In this document: one piece after another, positions 36,016 to 50,000 of the stretch
How the letters are laid out: each line of letters begins with the position of its first letter
How positions within the stretch are numbered: position 1 is the stretch's first letter
DNA from: Tetrahymena thermophila SB210
Lineage: Eukaryota > Ciliophora > Oligohymenophorea > Hymenostomatida > Tetrahymenidae
Direction: 5' to 3'
DNA length: 64,000 nucleotides
NCBI RefSeq assembly: GCF_000189635.1
Contig: NW_002476571.1
Coordinates: 1-64,000 of the forward strand
Notes under the pieces: model-generated
The model's input: only the letters and a program-made list of their open reading frames with translations
What the model was told of the DNA's origin: nothing
Database searches by the model: none
Position numbers and translations under genes: made by a program

Positions 36016-38280
36016 ATGGACTTGGAGGATTTAGAAAGATAGATTGAATCTGAGTTATAATCGTTACAATCGTTTGAGAATAATATGACTAACAGAAGTG
36101 GAGCTTCTTCAAATTTAATAAGATAGCCTTCTTCTTAATGCTTAAACCAAATACCACAAAAGGGTACAACTATATATTAGGCTCATGACAAGAACTAGCA
36201 AGTCCTTGCACCTAAAAGTAAAAATTCCTTCGGAGAAGCTTTGAATAGGCAAAGGAGTACAAGCTAACTTAACAATGATATTAAACAACTGTAAAATTTT
36301 AATCAAAACAAAATAGTGGAGCTATCAAACTAATAGAAAGAGAGAAACAAAAATTTGTTCACAATCGAAGACTTGAAAAGTGAAGAAGCCAAGAAGACTG
36401 TTTGTCGTAGAAGTAAATCACCTATTTCTTCTAAAATGGCTTCCAAGAGAAATGATTATAAGAGTGATAAAGAAAACCAAGTGCCTTCCTCTGCATTTTA
36501 GTCTGGAAGGACTACCACTACGAATCACTCAAATGACTATCAAACTACTTTGAGTAGCAACAAACGAGCAAATTAAAACAAATAAGCTTAAGGTTAAAAT
36601 TAAAAGTAAAGTAAAAACAAAGAGAACACTAAGACTTAACAACAAAGACTTTAGTAGTAATCTCAATAAATTAGATAAAACATTTTTGATTTAATATAAA
36701 ATGATAAATTTGATTCAGCTGAGACTAACGAAAACTAAAATGATTAAATGCTTATTGATGATAACACATTTTCTAACTAAATAGACTAAAACTATAATGG
36801 CGGCTACTATTTTGAGCCTGCATAAAATAATCAATATTATAACTACTATGATAATAGAGAGAATATAAATTATATTAACCTTACAAGAGAAGACGATGAA
36901 ATAAATAAATTAATCATATCGAAAATCCCAACTCAGTAGCAATAAAACCTTTGCACTTTTGATACTGGAAATAGCGGATTTACAAGTTAGGGTATTAGGA
37001 AGAATTAATATCAAACTTAAGAAACAACCACTAGCAGTTAACTTAGAAGATCTCAAAGTAATCTGAATTGTGCTTCTTCCAGGTATTCTTAAGTGAGATC
37101 AAGTAAGAACTCAGGTTTATCTTAAGCTTAAAACTAAAATAAAACTGTTTATGTGGATGAAAATTGCACATTTAAGCCAGTCCTCAGTAAAAAATCTATG
37201 GAATTGGCTGGAAAGATGGAAGACCCAAAAGTTCGTTTAACTCAACCTAAAAATGAAGAAAAAATAAACAAGCTAAGAAGCAGTCTAGAAAGTTAATATT
37301 CCTATAGACCAAAAATAAATAGGAGCGGTGAGAGAAACTTTACTAATTATTAGCAAGAATCCATATTTAACTACAGCGATGAAGAAGAGGAAGGAAACAA
37401 TTATTAAAATGAGGACAATTTCTCATTAAAATTAAGACAGTCCTCTTAGAATTCTTAAAAAGTTCCAAGATGGTAGAAACTTTATGAAAAGCATAAAGTC
37501 TATTAAATGGAAAAAGAGATAAAGCTCATTCAAAAAGAAAAGGAAGAATAGGAAGACCCAGAATTAACATTTTAACCTAGATTATTCAGATCAAAAGACA
37601 GCAATTATATGTATGGTGATAGTGAATATGATATCAATCAAAGATGCTAAATTTGGGCTTAAAAAAGATAGGAAAAATTGAAGAAGGTAGCAGAGTAGTT
37701 TGAAAATAGAGATTTAATAGGCTGCACTTTCTAGCCTAATGCATAGTCTGTTAAGAATGGCCTAAACCCGCAATCTAGCACATCTTCATCATAATATGGC
37801 AATCAAAGGAACATCAGCTATAACAATTAAAACGATTTCTCTTAATAAATTACAGAATTCAATAAAAAAGGAATCATAGAATTCTTTGAAAGAATAGATG
37901 CAGCCAAGAAAAAGAAGGAAGAAAATGAATAATTACAAAATAAAATCACAGGCAAAAACTGGTAAAATAAAATAACAATCCCTCAAGAGTTCTCATTTAT
38001 GAAGAAAGGAAATGAGAGTCACAGATCTTCTTCAACTATTAGGTAATCAAAGTTCAATTCATCCACTACTAACAAATCTAGAAACAATAGCAAATCTCCT
38101 TCCAATATCAATTAGAACAAAATAATGCTTTTCTATAAAACAAGAAGTTTGAGTAGTAATAACTTATGCCAAATAGATCCAGATGAAAACTAAGTCTACC
38201 AAGAAATATCAAGCTCTATCAACAACTGGGATAAAGTTAAAGAAAATCTGCACAAACACATCCACTAAATACAAATTTGA
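36016..38280 (+). CDS. F-x-P repeat protein, 754 aa, unknown function
   Basis: A single intact exon of 2265 nt ending at TGA. The N-terminal 360 residues are Gln/Asn/Ser-rich and low-complexity. From about residue 375 the protein has repeated short motifs with aromatic-x-Pro: CTFKPVLSKKS, YSYRPKINRSGER, LTFQPRLFRSKDS and CTFQPNAQSV. They are spaced by charged helices such as YEKHKVYQMEKEIKLIQKEK. Such F-x-P-x-x-N/S repeats occur in several ciliate, apicomplexan and flagellar proteins of the cytoskeleton, so a microtubule- or basal-body-associated role is a fair guess only. No signal peptide, membrane segment or catalytic domain. Many codons are TAA/TAG. Confidence 0.85.
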
Positions 38281-40112
38281 AGAATCTAAACAAGATTAAA
38301 TTGCCTAAACTTTATTTTTACAGATAGATTGACTACATTTAAATTAAAATATTATTTTTCTCTCATTAAACAAAATATTTTTCCAAAAATAAATGCAAAA
38401 TAAAAAAATAATTCAAAAATCTTATATAAAATATGCTCAACTTAAATAAATAAATATATAAATATTATAAGTAAGTAAGTAGTTTGCTTATCCTTTGTAA
38501 ATAGTTTATCTTATAAATTCATTTAATTATTACTTTTTAATATGTTTCATTATTTACTGATATTTAAACAAAGTAATAGCAAATATATTTTCAAATCAAT
38601 TAATCTCCTTTTTTTGTTTTAAATTTAGATTTAAAAAAGTTAGTGTTAACTTTATAAAAAAAATTTATTATTTATAAAAAATTAAAGGGATTCTTTTTCC
38701 TTTTTAAATTATTTTATTTTTTAATTATTTAATCTTTCATTTTTAACATTTTAATTCTAAATATCTTTCAAAACAAATTTTAAAAAAAAGTATCTTCTCA
38801 TTTAAAAAAAATTATAAAAAAGAAAAATGGAAATTATTTTTTAACAAGAAATCCTTTGCAATTTTTGCACAAAAAATTCATCACACATGATACAGAGCGC
38901 AACTACCTATTTATGTCTTACTTTTATCTTCAAATATCTAATTTTTTCGAAAAATAAATTTCAATTAAATTTAATCTTTACTCAATTTGAAATGTATTTG
39001 GTTTATCCTAAATAAATAATTTTCATCTATCCTTATTAATCAATAATTTTTTGGTTTATTCTCAAATATATTAATAAGCAAACATTTGTATTTTTTAAAG
39101 ATAAAATTATAGGTTAATAATATAAAATTTATTTCAGCAATATTAAATATTAAGCATGTTAGGCTTATTTTTTTTACATTTTAAAATATAAAGTAGATGA
39201 TTTATATTTTTTGAAAGCAAAACAAATTAATTTATCATTAGCTTCTCTGAATAAGATAGAATTATTCTATTAAGTACACAAAACACAATTAATTTTATAT
39301 GATAATCTAAATTAATTGCAATTGAATAGTATAGTTAATGAAGATAGTATTTAAATATTTATTTTGGAATGATGATTATTTTATGTGTTGTTGATAAATT
39401 TGACAAGTAGAAAACAAAAAGGAATGTAGCTAACTAAATATGTATCAATTTATTTATTTTTATATAGAAAGAAAGAAATAAAAATAAAATTAAATAAAAT
39501 AAATAAATAATACAAATTAAGTAAGTGGCAAAAATTAAAACGAACGAGTTAGGCGCTTGAATATAAACTCAAAGACGTGCTTAAATAAATTGGATAACTG
39601 CGTGAGGATATAGGAATGCATATTAAATTAAATATTTAAATCTTTTAAAAAATAAGATAAAAGGATATATTAGGAGATTCGTTCTAAAAATTTTACTAAT
39701 TAGGATATGATTTGAGATAGTTAATTTCATTGTTTGAGTATTTCTATGTGCAATATAAGGAATATAGGAAATACACTTGCTTAAGCTTTAAATATTTTTA
39801 ACTTTGATGGTAGTTTGATAGAAGGAGGAAGGTATAAAGGAAGGAAGATGTTGGGATTAATATTAAGTTAGAAAAATAATAAGGAGATTTGGAGAGAGAG
39901 ATAAAGAAAGAATTAATTAATTATTTAATTTATTTATTTATTTAATAATAAAATCAACTATTTATTTGATTAAAAGCAAAAAAAGCAAAAGTAAAAAGTA
40001 ATAATTGCAAAAAGTAATTATAACCTTAATTAGAAGAAAATTAAACAAAAAAACAAACAAAGATTAATTAGCGAAAACGCAAATAAATAAATTACAAGAG
40101 ATATAAAGCAAA
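38281..40112. other. Intergenic region with a GC-richer island
   Basis: AT-rich apart from about 39535-39640, which is clearly richer in G and C (GAACGAGTTAGGCGCTTG, AAAGACGTGC, GATAACTGCGTGAGG). On the minus strand this island reads MHSYILTQLSNLFKHVFEFI for about 35 codons, but upstream support is missing. It does not fold as a tRNA by eye. It may be a small exon, a ncRNA or promoter DNA of the YTH gene. Confidence 0.4.
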
Positions 40113-42001
40113 ATGGAATAGGATTACATCAATACTGAGCAATAGCAATAGGGATAGAAGTAGTAAGAAGCCACCACCGAAAACAATGTAATTTATTTAG
40201 CCTAGCTTACTTATTTACTAACTTAACTTTTGTCTATTTTTGTAAAACAAACGGATGACAAGAAGATTTAGTTATTTTTTTTAATTAATAATTTGTTTGT
40301 TTGTTAACTCCCTGACTAAAAAAAAATATCAAACTAAAATATTATTAGGTGGTGTTTCAAGATCAATAGGAAACCAATTAGATTGAAGAGCAAGTTCAAA
40401 CCATACCAATTTACATGGATTGTGGTTTGATGCCTGAATTCAAATCAGCAGATTATAAAAGCTTAGAGAGCATTAAGGAGACATTTGCTCCATTGAAGAA
40501 TATTAATGATCCCAACTTTACTATTCCTAACTTAGAAAGTGCAATTTTTTTGAAATTTTCAAGCTCTAACAAGGACCATTTGCACAAGGCTATAAAATAT
40601 GGCATTTGGACAACCGTTAATCATCAAATAAACTAAATTGAAAAAATATACTAAGAATCTTTAAATAACCCATTAGCTTAAATTTACTTTTATTTCTTCT
40701 TTGAAAACTAGCTTTATGGTATGGCTAAGCTAAAGGAAGGTTTCAATCCTAATAAGTCTTTCTAACTATGGACAGAAGAAGCTAGATGGTTCGGTATTTT
40801 CGAAATAGAATGGATATTTGTAGGAAAAGTTGATGTAGGTAGCGAAAATTAAAATTAGGATAAATCACTCAAATTTAAACAAGAATAGGCCTTGAAGCTC
40901 TTTGAATTCGCAAAGAAGTCAGATTTCTAAACAGTATTCAATGACTTTGAATCATTCGATTTAAAAGAAAAGGAAATTCGTAAAGTCAGAGAAGATAGAG
41001 AAGGAGAATACTACTAAAAATTCTGTTAAACCCACAGTTAAAATTAGTTTAACTACGAGAAAGGCATTTTTCCTGATAAGAGAAACAAAAACTATCACAA
41101 AGGTTTCTAGCATAAAAACAATTAGGGATACTATCAACACAATTAAAACCATTAAAATTACAACCACTATTAAAGTCACCACTATTAAAACTCCTATTAC
41201 AACCAAAACATCGATGGAAACACCAACAACAACAATAACTACGCTATGAAAAACATGAACTAACATAACTACTAATTTATGACTTAACAATAATAGCAAC
41301 AAATTCTCTCAATCCCCTACATTTAAACCCCTGAGGATTTCGAAAAATTCATACAAAGTTAGCCAAAAATTTACTTCAACTAAAATGGAGGATTTAAGAA
41401 ACATACTAATAAAAAGTATTTTAACAATAACAATAACTAACAAAAGGGATATAGATTTAATGCTAAGTATTAAAATCAATAAAAGCCATTTAACAACAAC
41501 GATTAGTAACTACCCACTGATCCCTCATCTTCTCAATCTCCAACTGTTGAACATCAAGAAGTTAACTCCACTGAATAAACCTAATAAGTTGAATAGAACA
41601 CCAACAATTAACAAAATCAACACTATCATAAGAACTATTAGCATCATAGCCATTACAGATAAAACAACGGCTATAATAACCAATACCACTACAACAATAA
41701 CAACTAATAAGTAAATGGAAACTATAATAACAAGTTCTAGCATTATAAGAACTATAACAATAATGGATACTATCAAAATAATAACGGAAATGGCAACTAC
41801 TATAACAATAAAAAATATAACAATAGAAACTTTAAGCAAAACAACTAAAATAGGTAAAATAGATAGAATATTTAATCATAGGGATACTAAGGTGATTAGA
41901 ATGATTTCCCTTCTATTAACGATGTTTAGCATTAGAATTAAGTTGATGATTTAACTTAAGTTGAATAATAAATGGACGCTATCAATATCTCCTAATAATG
42001 A
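40113..42001 (+). CDS. YTH-domain m6A-RNA reader
   Basis: Exon 1 (40113-40187, 25 codons) and exon 2 (40349-42001) give 575 aa. The YTH domain spans about residues 90-230: AIFLKFSSSNKDHLHKAIKY then GIW, a central strand region YGMAKLKEGFNPNKSFQLW, EARWFGIFEIEWIFV, and the C-terminal helix QEQALKLFEFAKKSDF. The three aromatic-cage tryptophans of YTH proteins are present (about W112, W166, W172), so binding of N6-methyladenosine in RNA is predicted. The last 330 residues are a Gln/Asn/Tyr/His-rich prion-like tail, which in YTHDF proteins promotes condensates; here it follows rather than precedes the domain. Gene context gives no partner. Tetrahymena is known to have DNA 6mA, so RNA versus DNA preference is open. 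Confidence 0.9.
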
Positions 42002-42834
42002 ATAAATGAGTGATTGATTACCAATCTAATCATTTATTTATAAAATTATATTATCTAATAGCATTATTTTTATTCATACTACTAAAACTCATTTTCTTCT
42101 TTTTTTATTAGCTAACTAACTAACTAAGTAACAAAATACCTCAAAAGCCACCGCCTAATACTTTTAATTAAGAAAATTTAAATTTTGTCAAGGTTTAAAA
42201 AACTTTTGATCAAAAATTATTTAAAAATCTGGGAATAATTAAACTAATGAGTGAATAATTCAATAAATAAATAATTGTATTTCGTCAGTAATTAATGATA
42301 AAAAGAAATTAAATCACATCCAAAAATTTAAATTTCACTGATATCCCACCTTATATAATTTAAAATAGCTAAAATCAATCAATCAATTAATGAATCATTT
42401 ATCGAAGATTTAAATTTAAGCATTTTATTTTAGTGAAAATTAAAAACAAATGTAGTAAATTAAAAGATGTAGGATAAAAAAGCAAGAATAACAAATAGTA
42501 AATAATAAGTAAATGGTATACTAAGAAATCAATGAGTTCTTTTAGAGAATAAAAAAAAATGAAAAATGAGGAAAACAATTAAAATAAATTTAAATTAAGA
42601 AATAAGCATTCAATCAATTATAGAAACATACTTTCAAATTAATAAACATTTATTTAAACATTTTCAAATTAAATAAAAATTCTTTTTTTCATTGTATATT
42701 CATTTTATTTCTTTTATTTTTGTATTTTGGTTGTCATTCTCATTTTGTACTTATTTAAATTTTTACTTTTATTTTATTTTAAAATTTATTATTCCTTTTT
42801 TAATATAAACAAAGCATTAATTAAGCAGGCATTT
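42002..42834. other. Convergent intergenic region
   Basis: Lies between the 3' ends of the YTH and Kelch-EGF genes. AT-rich, with no gene, RNA or repeat recognised. Confidence 0.5.
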
Positions 42835-45656
42835 TCAACTCAAAAATCCTATAATTTAAATACTGCAATCAGCTCCTTCTTTATCCTAATTGCATTAACA
42901 TAATCCATTTTATTAGCAAGTACCTAATGTTTTTTAAAAAAAATAAAGTAAAATCTTATAATCTCAAACATTTAATACCACTATTAGAGCAGTCATTTAA
43001 GCAAAATGTTTTTCCACAATAATCTCCACCAAGTAATTTTTAACAATTACAGGAACTTACTGGATAATAATTAACGCAAGTACCTGCATTTCCACATTAG
43101 TTTTTACAATCAACAGTAGAGCAATCACTTGAAATAAAGCCTATTCCTGCTTATGTTTAAGAGCAAGAAGTGCACTAACCTTATGAATTACACTGACCTT
43201 TAATATACAAATTAATAATTAATTTAAATAAGATTTAGTTTTAATTTACCATTCCCAAAGCACATATAGCAAAATGGAGACTCAAAAGAATTACTTTTTA
43301 TTTAAAAAAAATTAACTTAGAACTAAGTTATTAAATGTGCTGTAAATTGTTAAACCATTAAGCCATAAAAATATTTTTCGTTGTGAAATATTTTTAATGA
43401 AGAAACATTTTCTTAAAAAAATGTATAAAATTTAGATGATTTATTAAATTATTTGTAAACTAATTTGAGATTTATAAGAAAATCAAAATATGAGATTTAA
43501 TGCAAAAAAGCTAAGTTTTCACATTTAATATATCATTTTTAATAAATTTTATCCTTTTTTACATGTCATTTAAGCACATTGAACCTGGACAAAGCTAATT
43601 TTAGCATAAATCTCCCCAATATTAATCAAGACACCAATGCTTTCCATACATACATTTTGCCATATTATGGTTTGTTGAAGCTTTATTGCAGTCATTGATA
43701 CCCAATATATAAAATGATAGTTAACCTTTATAGAGATAAAAACCTTTTATGAATTTATGATTTAAGAAAAATATTAATTACTTTGAGCACACGAAGGACT
43801 TGCTAAGGTTTAATCTTCACAACCTCCTGTCATAGTTATGCCAGAGGAAAAAGAGTTTATTGAAAATCCAATAACTTTTTGAGGAGCTACTTATGAAGAG
43901 TATTAAGGTATTTTTAATTGAGATATTTTTCCATTGCTGAAACTTCTAGCATAACCTTTCATAGAGTAAGTACTCCCACTATAACCTCCAAATAAAAATG
44001 TAAAATCTTAAGCATAACTTAACTTTATAAACAGAAAAAAAATTCATTAAAATTGAACTTGTTTACTTTAAATTTTAATTTACTTTTGCACGTTATTAAG
44101 TAAAAAACTAAGTGTAAGTAGAAGGAAGTCCATCTTGTGGCTAAATCCATACCTTGTTAGTAACATCATACTTCCAAACATCTTAAAAAATATTTCCTTA
44201 TGCATCCTACCCTCCAATTAAGTATAAGTAGGGATCATTTTATTTTTTTACAAATGAGTAATTTGATCTACAACTCGGCATTTGAGTAATTGCAACAGAG
44301 CAGTCATATGGTCCTCCGAATAGAGTCATTGTGGGTGGGGCTTATTAAAGCTTACTGAGATCTGATGGAGAAATTAGTAAATAATCTGTGTAGTTATCAA
44401 TTGTAACACTTGCTGTAGTTCCATCCCACAAAACTAAATTCAATACAACTTTACTAAATATATTATAATCTGCTAGTTTCCAAGCACCATTAGTTATATC
44501 GTAATTCCTTATTTTTAGAAGTAAAGAATATTAATTCATTTGTTGAGTCTTCTTATAATTTTAAAGAACTAGTTTGAATTAATAATCGATTAAAAATTAA
44601 TTTCAATCCTTAAAAATCAAATAAATAAATTTTTATTTAAAATAATTTATTCATTTTTAGTTGATTTATTTTTTTTTATTTCAACAAAAAAGACAAAAAG
44701 AAAAAAAATATATTTTTTTTTATTTTAAAAAAGTTTAATTTACTATTGATTTTTTAATATTATTTTAATTTTGTTTTATTAGCAATTCTCTAATGTAAAT
44801 ATTTAAAAATATTTTTTTTAATTTAAATTAAATTAAGATTATAAAGCTAGTTCTTAAAATATTAAGTTAGTTACTAAACGATCTTTATTTTAAATTTTAC
44901 ATTCGTATTTTAATATATATTGATGTCTTTTTTGTTTAAAATATAAAAAAACGATTTACCATAAATCATTCATAACAGTAGTAGAGGAAGATTTACCTCC
45001 AAATAACCAAATTTAATTATTTTAGCTGTCACAAATAATTGAATGCTCTGCTCTTGCTAATGTATTAGCTAGTTTTTAATATGAGTTTGCAGCTACATCA
45101 TATTTATAAAAATCACCACAGAAAGAGCTTCCAGTACAATAGCCTCCATGAAGAAAAACATAAGTATTGCTAGAAGTTACAATTGAACAAGAAGCAAACT
45201 TAGTTCTTCCTTACATAACTGAACCTCCAGGTGTTATTTTGGTTACTTAATATTTCTGAACATCAATTTAGTAAATATTTTAGTTTAACACATTTCCATT
45301 TAATATTTATCCTCCAAATAGCAAAATCATCTATTTATTTTTAAAAATACCATTAATTCTCTACACTTGCATAAGAAAATTAATCTTTAAAGCTGTGCTT
45401 TTTTATTGAGCTTAAAACATAAAATAAATTCTTCTAAATAACTTAAGTTATCATATTTGGTTTAATTGAAAAATCATCTAAAGTTATTAATGCAATAAAT
45501 GAAGTGTACTTGAGAACCGGCAGCAGTAACATACTCCACGGATTCATGGTAAACTAAATTATTTGGAACATCTCCTGTGAGTTAAATTGCTTTCCATTCA
45601 GCTTTTATGCAAATTATAACACTTAATAAAGCAAAAATGTATAAAAAATTAGTCAT
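42835..45656 (-). CDS. Secreted Kelch-repeat and EGF-like protein
   Basis: Eight exons: 45656-45510, 45330-44960, 44507-44084, 44022-43782, 43725-43563, 43293-43250, 43197-42979 and 42923-42835, total 1698 nt (565 aa). Phase is kept at every junction. It begins with a signal peptide (MTNFLYIFALLSVIICIKA). A Kelch beta-propeller follows, with blades marked by MILLFGGQI, YVFLHGGYC, IWLFGGKSS...NDLW, LYLIGGQDAQGN...DVWKYD and FTFLFGGYSG. The C-terminus is Cys-rich with EGF-like modules (KNQCGNAGTCVNYYPVSSCN and GTCQQNGLCQCNQDKEGADC). The design recalls attractin/MEGF8-type extracellular proteins. A role in adhesion or protein recognition is inferred. No transmembrane anchor is seen. Confidence 0.87.
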
Positions 45657-47022
45657 ATTTTCCTTATTTTATTATCAAAAGTAGAAAATCGAATACTAAT
45701 AAAAGTATCAATAAAATTGAAAGTAAATCAGTAAAAATTCATTTAAATCCAATAAGAAAAATTATTTGTACATATCTTATCAAAAATAATGAATATTATT
45801 TACTTCTCCTTTTTGTAAAATCTATTAAAATGTATATTCCTATTTTATTCGTCAAAAAATTATTTTTTTAAGGCAATATTTTAAATTAAAAATGATCTTT
45901 AAGTTTTAAACAATTTTAGTAATGAATTCATAAAAAAAATGATAAAAATTTAAAAATATTTAATTAAATAGCAAAGACATTTAAAGATTTTTAAACTAAA
46001 AGCTATTGAAAAATTAAATTATTTTGATAAAAATAAAATAGATGGAAGATATTTTGAATAAATGTTCTACAACTCTTCATCATTTTTTATTTCTTTATTA
46101 TCTTTAATTTAGTTATTTTATAATTATATTTCATTTATTTAACAACTTTATTTATTATCTTTAATTTAAATATTTATTAGCTATCAATAATAAAATTAAC
46201 ATAAAACCTCATTCTTAATATACAAAAAATTAGTCTTGGTAATATGAGGGAGAGTCACACAATATAAGCAACAATTTTTCAAAAAAAATTATTTTTTTTA
46301 TAATCTTTATATAATAGTACTTCTGTTACATAAATAATATTTATTAGTTTTTAAAATATATGTTTCAATTAGCAAAATAAAATAATACTCAAGAATAATT
46401 TAAATAATTTATAAATATAATTCATTAATTTTAAAATTAATAATCCAACAAATTAATTATATTATACTGCGTGATTATTCTTAAAGTCCTTTTTTGAATT
46501 ATACTGTTTCGAACAAAGGAAGAAATATTGTATGATAAAATACGATTTAAATTTAAAATGAAATTAAAGTAATTGATTACTATCTAGGAAGAGATTTTGT
46601 TTACTTTGCTTTCGTACATTAACTCAATATCTAAATTTTTTGAAAGTTTTCTATTCAACTATTAATTTTAATTAAACTCATTGGAAAGATGAACAAATGT
46701 TGTTTGATTATTATATTATACATAAGAATAATGTTATGTAAAATTGAGTAAAAAACAACTAGATTATGTCTTACAGTAAAAAGTACGCATAATTAGTAAG
46801 TATATTTTATGCTTTGTTAACAAGATTTATTTCTAATTATCAAGACTGATGACGGTTTTGATAGAGAATCTAAGAAATCGTGCATGCATATAAGATAAAC
46901 GATAAAAATTACTATTGGCAGAAATACATTTAATTTCAATCAAAATTTGCTTGAAATAAATTATTTAAAAAAGTGGATTTATTTATCAGATTTTTAAAGA
47001 AAGGTTTTCTTATCAATTTAAA
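45657..47022. other. Divergent intergenic region
   Basis: Promoter region for the Kelch-EGF gene (minus) and the permease gene (plus). No recognised element, RNA gene or repeat. Confidence 0.5.
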
Positions 47023-50000
47023 ATGGATAGGGATTACATATATGAAAAGCAAAAGGTGAAGGGACAGTCATTTATAGGCACAGCCAAAATTATTATATAG
47101 TACTTAATAAATGATATCAAGAAAAAGCCCAGATCCTTCAAAATCGGCATATTTTCAATCTTTTTGGTCATAGGTTTTATATCAGCGATTGAAAGTGCGT
47201 TTTAATTAAGTCCTGTTATATTTCTCACAATCGGAGAAGATTAAGCAGGAGATGCAGATATAGTTTTAACACCTGTTTCTTTTCAAAACAGGACATTTTT
47301 TGAGAAAAACAAGTTAATAGAAGAAAGTTAGAATAATTAATCTGCTTTTAGCTCTATCAGATTGATTAATTCAAGTCTTATTAATGATATTTGCGAAAAT
47401 GTAGAAGGAATACAAGGATGTTCTCCAAGATGGCTTTTATTGGCTGATCTCTACAATTCTAATCCCGAAACTACTACCCACCAGAAATTTAGAAGCTATG
47501 TCATTACAATTGATTCAGTTTAAGGTATTCATTTTATTAAAAAGCTGGATTTTTAGCTATTTAGTTGATAAGTATAGATTGTCATTTAAATATTTTAATA
47601 TTTATAAATTTATTTAAAATCAAATAGCATTTGCATAAAGAATAAATATAAAAATGAATAATTTTATTTGAATTAAAATAATAAAAAAATTTTAATTAAA
47701 TTTTTATTTTTAAAGAAAGGAGCATCGGAGTAGGAAGAAGATTCAAAGGTGATATCTTAAATGAAGGCGAGGCGTATGTTACAGCTCCAACAATGAGAGG
47801 ATTAAATCTGAAAGAAGGAGATAAAATAACTTTGAATATTGATATGGTTGAAGCTATACTTAAAAATTAAAATTTATTACAGCTGAAATTAAAAAATTAA
47901 ACTACAGAAGCAGTTTATGAAGCATTTTCAGAAGAATTTAGGAAAATTCTACTTTAATCGTTCCCTAATCTTATGCAAAATGAAGAGTAGGAAATGCATT
48001 TAGATAAGCAACAAATAGTGAGTATAATGAATACTTTAAACAAATATTCGAATACCATGGAAAACTAAAACGTAAATGATGAATTCTAAATATATTTAAA
48101 TTATAAATTGATTATCATCTTATTGATCATTAAGATCTTCAATATTTTAAGCATTTTATTTCATTTAAATAAAATTCAACAAATCGATAACTTATTTTTA
48201 ACTAAATAGAATAGGCAAGCAATGTATTTTGCATTATAAATGTATTTAGAATAGTAAGGAATTTCAACCGGAGATTTAGATATAATTAAGATTTTAGAAC
48301 CGTCATTTTAAGATGGAAGTATTAAAAAAATAGTTGAGTAATTAACTATAGAGTCAAATAATTTACCAGAAGACTTTCATTTAAATGTTACTGAATTCTC
48401 TTAGCAAATTACACCGGTATTAATGAAGGCCATGAACTTCACTTAGGATTTTAAAGTAGTTTTTTCAGTTGAAAGTACAAAAGGTAAATGGGCATCTGCT
48501 CTAGGAAATACAATAGTGATAGATTCTAATTACATACTACAGTCAGCTTGGCTTGGTATTTCTTAGACTATTAAGAAATAATTGGATAATCCAGAGCTTA
48601 TTTAGAAAAATCCTTCCTTGAGCTTTATTAAAATCTTTTACAATTAATTCAATTTAAATAATACTATTTATAGGAGATTAGAAAATCTTGATCTGAATCA
48701 ATATGCTATGTCTTCAAATGTTATTTTTAAAGAAAGAATGCACATTTACACAGGAAAAAATTAAATTTAAAAAAATATAGTTTAGTTAACTGATAAATTT
48801 GCAAAATAAACAAGTAAAATATTATCAAGCTTTCATTTATTTACTTTAAATTTCAAATTAAATTTAAAATAGTATTAATTTGAATTAATTACAATCATTA
48901 TATCCAAAGAATAATAAACAATAATGCAATAAATTTATTTAGATTTTTCAAAAATCAAAAAAGAAATTTTAAAAAATTTTTTACATTTTTTAGGAATTTA
49001 AATGAATTTTTGTTAAAAATATTTGAAAATTTAATAAAAATTTTAGATATATTTAAAAATAATTTTGTTAATAATTAAATTAATATTTGAATAGATGATA
49101 TTCATCCTGTATAAAGTACTGCTCCTCTTTCTATAGTAGTAAGTGGACTTCTCATACTTAAAATGTTTTTAGATAATATGATAGCAACAAGCATATTTTT
49201 ACTTTTTATGCTTGCAGTTTTGCTAATTTATTCTTTGATGATATCTGATGTTGAAGAGAAAACTTATGAATTTGGTATGCTGAGAGCTCTTGGATTCAAA
49301 AAAGTTAGCTTGGTTTATTTGCTTATAGCAGAGGGATTAATTTTCGCTTTTCCTGGTCTTGGACTTGGTTTACTTATGGCCTATTTGGTTAATTCTATTA
49401 TTGCATTTGTGATATTTAATAGGAGCATGGTTGTCACTTCGTATGATTTGCACTGGAGTGCTGTGATTCTTGCTTTGTGTTTAGGTATTTTTATCCCCTT
49501 ACTTTCAGTTTACTTACCTATTTAAAGAGCAATGTCAAAAACTTTAAGGGATAGCTTAGATTTATATCATAGAGTTATTAACGAGATTTCTGTTTCAGTC
49601 CAGAAATTAGAGAGATTGGGAATATCTTTCTCTTAATTTATTAACTCAATAACTTTGATTTTAACTGGTGTTGTTTGCTACTACTTTGCTCCAGCTGCTT
49701 TTGTGTATTAAGATTTAGCCTTATTCTTGGCAATTATTAATGTAGTGTTGATTTTGATGATTATTGGTTTCACTTTATTGCTTAATTTAGCTTAACCTCT
49801 TGTTGAGAGAATGTATGTCAAATTATTTTTATGCTTCTTCAAAAGTTCTAAGCACCTAGAGTCCATCATCACTAAAAATATGGAGGGCCATCGCAGAAGA
49901 AACGGCAAGACAGCTCTAATGTACACAGTTGCTTTAAGCTTTTTGATTTTTGCTGGAACAGGATTTAAGTTATAGAGTAAATCTATAGTGGATAATCTAA

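Noticed and set aside
40961-41839. Overlapping frames on both strands rich in Ile/Val/Leu or Thr/Asn
   Set aside because: These are shadows of the CAA/TAA/AAC-rich tail of the YTH gene.
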